Shown: positions 60,830-64,000 of the stretch, piece after piece | Layout of the letters: every line of letters starts with the position of its first letter | How positions within the stretch are numbered: position 1 is the stretch's first letter | Program-made: the position numbers and the translations under genes | Notes under the pieces: generated by a model | What the model was told of the DNA's origin: nothing | Database searches by the model: none | What the model saw: the letters and a program-made list of their open reading frames with translations, nothing else | Source: Parapedobacter defluvii | Lineage (GTDB): Bacteria > Bacteroidota > Bacteroidia > Sphingobacteriales > Sphingobacteriaceae | NCBI RefSeq assembly: GCF_014642075.1 | Contig: NZ_BMIK01000006.1 | Coordinates: forward strand, 124,677 to 188,676 | Reading direction: 5' to 3' | DNA: 64,000 nt

Positions 60830-60873
60830 CCGTTATATCTTACCTTAAGCGGAAACGTATACCAACAGCCACC
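60825..60873 (-). promoter_or_regulatory. Predicted antiterminator helix
   Basis: GGTGGCTGTT (60873-60864) can pair with AACGGCCTCC (60834-60825) at nine of ten positions (one T-T mismatch, one GU). This uses the CCTCC needed by the terminator, so the two structures exclude each other. The 5' arm begins right behind the leader-peptide stop codon. Confidence 0.65.
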
Positions 60874-60874
60874 C

Positions 60875-60925
60875 TTATTCAAGAGGCATGCAACAGTACA
60901 TTTTTTGCTCGTTTGTTTGTTTCAT
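60875..60925 (-). CDS. Cys-rich leader peptide of the sulfate-assimilation operon
   Basis: A 16-residue frame, MKQTNEQKMYCCMPLE, with adjacent Cys codons 11 and 12 (TGT TGC) followed by Met. It stops at 60877-60875, two bases before the 5' arm of a possible antiterminator. A ribosome held at the Cys codons would leave the arm free; one that reaches the stop would cover it, letting the terminator form. Translated product is probably without function. Start at 60925 lies four bases behind a -7 box. Short frames occur by chance; position, Cys pair and paired structures together make this one credible. Confidence 0.65.
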   Translation of the reverse strand: MKQTNEQKMYCCMPLE

Positions 60926-60929
60926 GCGA

Positions 60930-60937
60930 CAAATATA
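60930..60937 (-). promoter_or_regulatory. Candidate -7 box of the sulfate-assimilation operon
   Basis: TATATTTG on the minus strand fits TAnnTTTG. It ends four bases before the leader-peptide ATG. A clear -33 TTG is not found, so the call is tentative. Confidence 0.45.
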
Positions 60938-60973
60938 CGTAAAGTATATAGAAATAGTAGAATAAAATTAAAA

Positions 60974-61591
60974 TTACTGTGTCCCCACATATTTTACTTC
61001 CGCCCCCGTCACCTGCTGTAGCCTCCCCGACGCCCGGTTTACCTGTTGTTGCCGGATTTCCAGTTCCAGGATACACTGGCTATCAAACTCCTGTTTCAAT
61101 ACGCCGATTCCTTCATCTTTCACGATACGCATCACGTCGTTCATCTGTTCGTAGCCGAAGGATACACGGTATATATCATTTACCGTCAACTCCACCACTT
61201 CTGCGGCGGTCAATGCTTCTTGAGTAGCCGTTTTATACGCATGGATCAATCCCGGTACACCGAGTAACGTGCCTCCGAAATAGCGCACCACCACCACGAG
61301 AATATTGGTGAGATCGTACGATAGCAGGGTGTTGAGAATCGGTCGGCCGGCTGTGCCTGACGGTTCTCCGTCGTCATTGATGCGATATACGGAGCGGTCG
61401 GGCGTAAGCCGGTACGCCCAGCAGTGGTGCCGTGCTTTGGGATGTTCGGATTTCAAAGCAGCCACCCGTTCCTTTATTTGGTCCTCACTGCGCAGCGGAT
61501 AGGCATACGCAATGAATTTGCTGCCCTTATCCTTGTATATTCCCTCACTTGGGGAAGCAATGGTTTTATAGGTGTCTTCGAATAAACTCAC
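60974..61591 (-). CDS. YigZ/IMPACT family protein
   Basis: 205 residues, start GTG at 61591. The GTG overlaps the TGA stop of the EamA gene (GTGA), the typical coupled start; no ATG is near. SEGIYKDKGSKFIAYAYPL and ARHHCWAYRL start the UPF0029 N-terminal domain; DDGEPSGTAGRPILNTLLSYDLTNILVVVVRYFGGTLLGVPGLIHAYKTA is its core signature. The C-terminal part (about 140-205) is the second small domain. The family is related to eukaryotic IMPACT and may touch translation control; its exact function is open. Confidence 0.9.
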   Translation of the reverse strand: MSLFEDTYKTIASPSEGIYKDKGSKFIAYAYPLRSEDQIKERVAALKSEHPKARHHCWAYRLTPDRSVYRINDDGEPSGTAGRPILNTLLSYDLTNILVVVVRYFGGTLLGVPGLIHAYKTATQEALTAAEVVELTVNDIYRVSFGYEQMNDVMRIVKDEGIGVLKQEFDSQCILELEIRQQQVNRASGRLQQVTGAEVKYVGTQ

Positions 61592-62451
61592 AGATACGCG
61601 ATCATCAATACCGATATTACGGCCAAAATTATCCCAATTTTGTTGATAAACGACAATTTTTCCTGAAAAAGAAAAATACCGATAAGGGCTCCCAGTGCGA
61701 TGACTCCGACATTCATGCCGGTGAAAACGATGGACGGATTGTCCGGCAGGGCACGGTGTGCCCGCATGTAAAACAGGATGTTGGCAAAGTTGAATCCACC
61801 CAATACCATTCCCCAGAAGATTGCATGCACGGAAAAGCGTTTCTTCGCCCCCATGATGTGATAGGCCAGGTAGATAAACGCCACACCCATGGCCAAAAGA
61901 AACACCATCAGCATCGACGTTGTATAGGGTACATCCGTATGCTGGGCGACCTGCTTGAACAGGATATCGACAATGCCATATCCGAAGAATATGACCACCG
62001 GATATAACCACACCCGATGGTTAAGCCCATACTGGTTTTTGCCTTTATGCCAACCGATGCTACATAGGATGCCCACAACACCGACGGCAACCCCCGCAAG
62101 CTTGGCAGACTGTGGTGTTTCGCCGAACAGCAGAAATGCCGCTATCAACGAGATAAACAGCGACAGGCGTTGCGCCACTTCCGTGCGGACGATCCCAGCA
62201 TAGCGGATCGAGGCACCGAGTGCCACGAAGATCCCGGGTAGTAAGACGGCCAGCGTACCATACAATCCGAACGGAGCATCTGCCATCACCGTGGGGGTCC
62301 ACACGGGTTGGAGAAAACCCCACGTGCACAGCACGGCTACCGGGTAATTCCAGACGATGATCTGGGTAGTGTCCACTTCATAACGCCGCGCCAGTTTGAG
62401 GATCACCGAGACCGTGACACTGCACACAACGCTGAAAAGCACGTAGAGCAT
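61588..62451 (-). CDS. EamA/DMT-family transporter
   Basis: 287 residues with ten hydrophobic helices in two EamA repeats: for example MLYVLFSVVCSVTVSVILKLA, LAVLLPGIFVALGASIRYAG, LSLFISLIAAFLLFGETPQSAKLAGVAVGVVGILCS, VWLYPVVIFFGYGIVDILF, TSMLMVFLLAMGVAFIYLAYH, and VIALGALIGIFLFQEKLSFINKIGIILAVISVLMIAYL. The repeat ends FxExPxxxKxxGxxxGxxGI mark the drug/metabolite transporter superfamily. Substrate unknown. YigZ is coupled downstream, DUF6266 lies four bases upstream. Confidence 0.88.
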   Translation of the reverse strand: MLYVLFSVVCSVTVSVILKLARRYEVDTTQIIVWNYPVAVLCTWGFLQPVWTPTVMADAPFGLYGTLAVLLPGIFVALGASIRYAGIVRTEVAQRLSLFISLIAAFLLFGETPQSAKLAGVAVGVVGILCSIGWHKGKNQYGLNHRVWLYPVVIFFGYGIVDILFKQVAQHTDVPYTTSMLMVFLLAMGVAFIYLAYHIMGAKKRFSVHAIFWGMVLGGFNFANILFYMRAHRALPDNPSIVFTGMNVGVIALGALIGIFLFQEKLSFINKIGIILAVISVLMIAYL

Positions 62452-62455
62452 ACCG

Positions 62456-63115
62456 TCAGACTGAGCCGTTTTCGAACACTATCCTGCCCGCATACACACT
62501 GTCGGATACTTCGCCTGTCTCGACATTCATAAAAGCCATATAGGCATGGCACACAGTACCTTCGCGATAGCCGAGAAAACGGAGTGACAGTTCTCCCGAA
62601 CACGAATGGGCACCTGCGCCGCAGACCTCGTAATAAGCCAATGATTCCGTGGTGTTATAGGCAAGTAGCAGCGTGCGTGCATTGCCGAGCCTGGCATCGA
62701 TGCCAGGCTTTTCCCACGTAAAATGCAGGGCATCTTCTCCCAAGGATACGCGGGGGTTCACGGGCGATGTCAGCGGCCCCGCACTGAAACAAAAAGCTTC
62801 CGGATCCACAGAAAACTGGCCGTTATTTTCAACGATCGCATGCTTCATATTGTAAGACATCGCCACGTTATGCCCCGTTTTGGGCGGCGCGTAATGCCCG
62901 AAACCGATACGCACCAGACCTCTCATCGGTTTTAGCCATTCCTGCATCAACTTGAACTTGGCCCGCTGCATGGCCTGTTCCGGACTGGGCTTGCGCTTAC
63001 GCCGGGTTACACGCGGCAACGACCGGGCGCGGTTCTGCCCTTTAACCTGATAAAAAACCACATTGCCTAATCGGCCGGTAACCGGCCCATTCACTCCTTC
63101 TGTTATGATCGCCAT
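62456..63115 (-). CDS. DUF6266 family protein
   Basis: 219 residues, no signal peptide. N-terminal GVNGPVTGRLGNVVFYQVKGQNRARSLP with the Gly-rich start, then SPEQAMQRAKFKLMQEWLKPM and GFGHYAPPKTGHNVAMSYNMKHAI, the hallmarks of DUF6266 in Bacteroidetes. The second half is strand-rich (ALHFTWEKPGID, LSLRFLGYREGTVCHAYMAF). Function not known. It has an unusually good ribosome binding site (AAAGGAG nine bases before ATG). EamA follows after four bases. Confidence 0.82.
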   Translation of the reverse strand: MAIITEGVNGPVTGRLGNVVFYQVKGQNRARSLPRVTRRKRKPSPEQAMQRAKFKLMQEWLKPMRGLVRIGFGHYAPPKTGHNVAMSYNMKHAIVENNGQFSVDPEAFCFSAGPLTSPVNPRVSLGEDALHFTWEKPGIDARLGNARTLLLAYNTTESLAYYEVCGAGAHSCSGELSLRFLGYREGTVCHAYMAFMNVETGEVSDSVYAGRIVFENGSV

Positions 63116-63198
63116 AGTTACTTCTCCTTTACATTAAGTTTACACCAAAACTACTAATAAATTTGAAATCAGATGATAATAAATCTTATTTTACTTTT

Positions 63199-63250
63199 AG
63201 TTTATTCGGTTAATTACCGAGTAAACTCCGAACAAACTCCGAATAAAACT
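63199..63250. repeat. Short direct and inverted repeats in the DUF6266/valS intergenic region
   Basis: AGTTTATTCGG (63199-63209) mirrors CCGAATAAAACT (63239-63250) with one extra base; AAACTCCGAA is repeated with an 11-base period within. It lies between two divergent genes and might bind a regulator. Confidence 0.5.
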
Positions 63251-63352
63251 CAATTAAATATAAAGTAAATAGTGAGGTTTGTGTAAGGTAAAGATACGCT
63301 ATACCCAAGCATTGGGGCAACCGGATGTCCTGCCAAACAAGCGATATGGTAT

Positions 63353-63383
63353 TTGCTTTAATTCCCAACTTTCCCTAAGTTTG
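63353..63383 (+). promoter_or_regulatory. valS promoter with AACTT/AAGTT dyad
   Basis: TTG (63353-63355), 20 bases, TAAGTTTG (63376-63383), a full Bacteroidetes promoter 26 bases before the valS ATG. AACTT-N5-AAGTT covers 63367-63381. Confidence 0.75.
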
Positions 63384-63408
63384 CGTCCCTTAAAACTGCA
63401 GACGGTTC

Positions 63409-64000
63409 ATGAGCATTGCAAAGACATACAACCCAAAAGACGCCGAAGATAAATGGTACACATACTGGATGGAAAAAGGCTTTTTCCGTTCCGTGCCGGA
63501 TGATCGCGAACCGTATACCATCGTGATGCCACCTCCCAATGTCACCGGCGTGCTTCACATGGGGCACATGCTCAACAACACTCTGCAGGATGTGCTCATC
63601 CGACGGGCCCGCATGCAGGGGAAAAATGCCTGCTGGGTTCCCGGCACCGACCACGCCTCCATTGCGACGGAAGCGAAAGTGGTCGCCATGCTTAAAGAAA
63701 AGGGCATCAATAAGAAAGACCTGACACGTGAACAGTTTCTTGAGTACGCGTGGGAGTGGAAGGAAAAATACGGCGGTATCATCCTGAAGCAACTGGAAAA
63801 GCTGGGAGCCTCCTGCGATTGGGAGCGTACGCGTTTTACCATGGAAGCTGACCTGTCCGAAGCGGTTATCGACACGTTCATCCGCCTGTACCGGAAAGGA
63901 TATATCTACCGGGGCGTACGAATGGTCAACTGGGATCCACAGGGACGTACCGCCCTGTCTGACGAGGAAGTGATCCGCAAAGAGGTCAACCAGACGCTTT
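63409..64000 (+). CDS. valS: Valine--tRNA ligase, N-terminal part (runs off the window)
   Basis: The first 197 codons are visible. Start ATG at 63409 gives the usual N-terminus [44 protein letters not shown] is the class I HIGH motif (HMGH); [19 protein letters not shown] and [18 protein letters not shown] belong to the catalytic domain, followed by the start of the editing region ([24 protein letters not shown]). It charges tRNA-Val in the cytoplasm. KMSKS and anticodon-binding parts are outside the window. Confidence 0.96.
   Translation, partial: MSIAKTYNPKDAEDKWYTYWMEKGFFRSVPDDREPYTIVMPPPNVTGVLHMGHMLNNTLQDVLIRRARMQGKNACWVPGTDHASIATEAKVVAMLKEKGINKKDLTREQFLEYAWEWKEKYGGIILKQLEKLGASCDWERTRFTMEADLSEAVIDTFIRLYRKGYIYRGVRMVNWDPQGRTALSDEEVIRKEVNQTL

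Noticed and set aside
60797-60925. SAM or cobalamin riboswitch before the sulfate operon
   Set aside because: The SAM-I core signature and the cobalamin B12 box are both absent; the sequence fits leader-peptide attenuation better.
63358-63792. 144-residue minus-strand open frame
   Set aside because: Antisense to the clear valS start, which has the HMGH motif and a good promoter.
1-64000. Insertion sequences, prophage and CRISPR arrays
   Set aside because: No transposase or integrase, no phage gene run, no regularly spaced repeats with unique spacers. The heptamer arrays have no spacers.

Overview
The window reads as a chromosomal stretch of a Bacteroidetes bacterium, most likely family Sphingobacteriaceae (a Parapedobacter-like genome is my guess from roughly 50% GC and gene content; this cannot be proved from the window). 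The signs are the Bacteroidetes -33/-7 promoter words (TTG, about 20 bases, TAnnTTTG) in front of many genes, weak ribosome binding sites, SusC-like sequence signatures, a short RpoD-type sigma factor, and DUF6266 and HEPN-tailed sulfite reductase families. No insertion sequence, prophage, CRISPR array or rRNA operon was found. One tRNA-Ser(GGA) is present at 11569-11656.

Layout. 1-1611: minus-strand sulfide/persulfide detoxification genes (rhodanese, CstB-like dioxygenase-rhodanese). 1681-12072: mixed small operons (secreted esterase, AraC regulators, a phytanoyl-CoA-type dioxygenase, DoxX and glyoxalase-fold genes, a decayed alpha/beta hydrolase, tRNA-Ser). 12288-16208: a pair of planctomycete-type genes (haem-c DUF1549/DUF1553 protein plus DUF1501 protein). 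16178-22115: a hydrolase, an ECF sigma factor with an anti-sigma/TonB hybrid, a divergent VWA protein, and a sugar isomerase-like protein. 22305-32289: a metal-handling block (Zn/Cd-type P-ATPase, Fur-family regulator, multicopper oxidase, DUF3347 protein, HMA chaperone, CopA). 32486-38744: M16 protease, primary sigma factor, fmt, LolE/FtsX-type permease. 38923-48538: antiporter, isocitrate dehydrogenase, NtrC-type regulator, serC, serA, lysC, lysA. 48548-54067: two-component system with a membrane partner, RNase HI, sirtuin, glutamate dehydrogenase. 54301-60772: a complete sulfate-assimilation operon (sulfite reductase, cobA, siroheme synthase, cysH, cysD, cysN). 60974-63115: EamA transporter, YigZ, DUF6266 protein. 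63409 to the end: start of valS.

The most notable observation is in front of the sulfate-assimilation operon. On the minus strand a 16-residue reading frame (60925-60875) carries adjacent Cys-Cys codons. It is followed by a sequence that can pair with the 5' side of an intrinsic terminator (60829-60797), just upstream of the sulfite reductase start. Distances fit ribosome-mediated attenuation in which cysteine starvation lets the operon be transcribed. The enzymes fit this logic: CysH has the CC and CxxC iron-sulfur cysteines of an APS reductase, and no APS kinase gene is present, so the operon runs sulfate to APS to sulfite to sulfide, with CobA and the Met8-like protein making the sirohaem of the reductase.

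Other notable structure: two 59-base intergenic elements 86% identical, each carrying an inverted repeat and a promoter (22144-22202 and 38821-38879); four promoters in which an AACTT/AAGTT dyad overlaps the -7 box; a perfectly palindromic divergent promoter between fmt and the permease gene; several genes whose -7 box lies so close to the start codon that the mRNA may be leaderless; and two heptanucleotide tandem arrays, one of which runs into the 3' end of copA.
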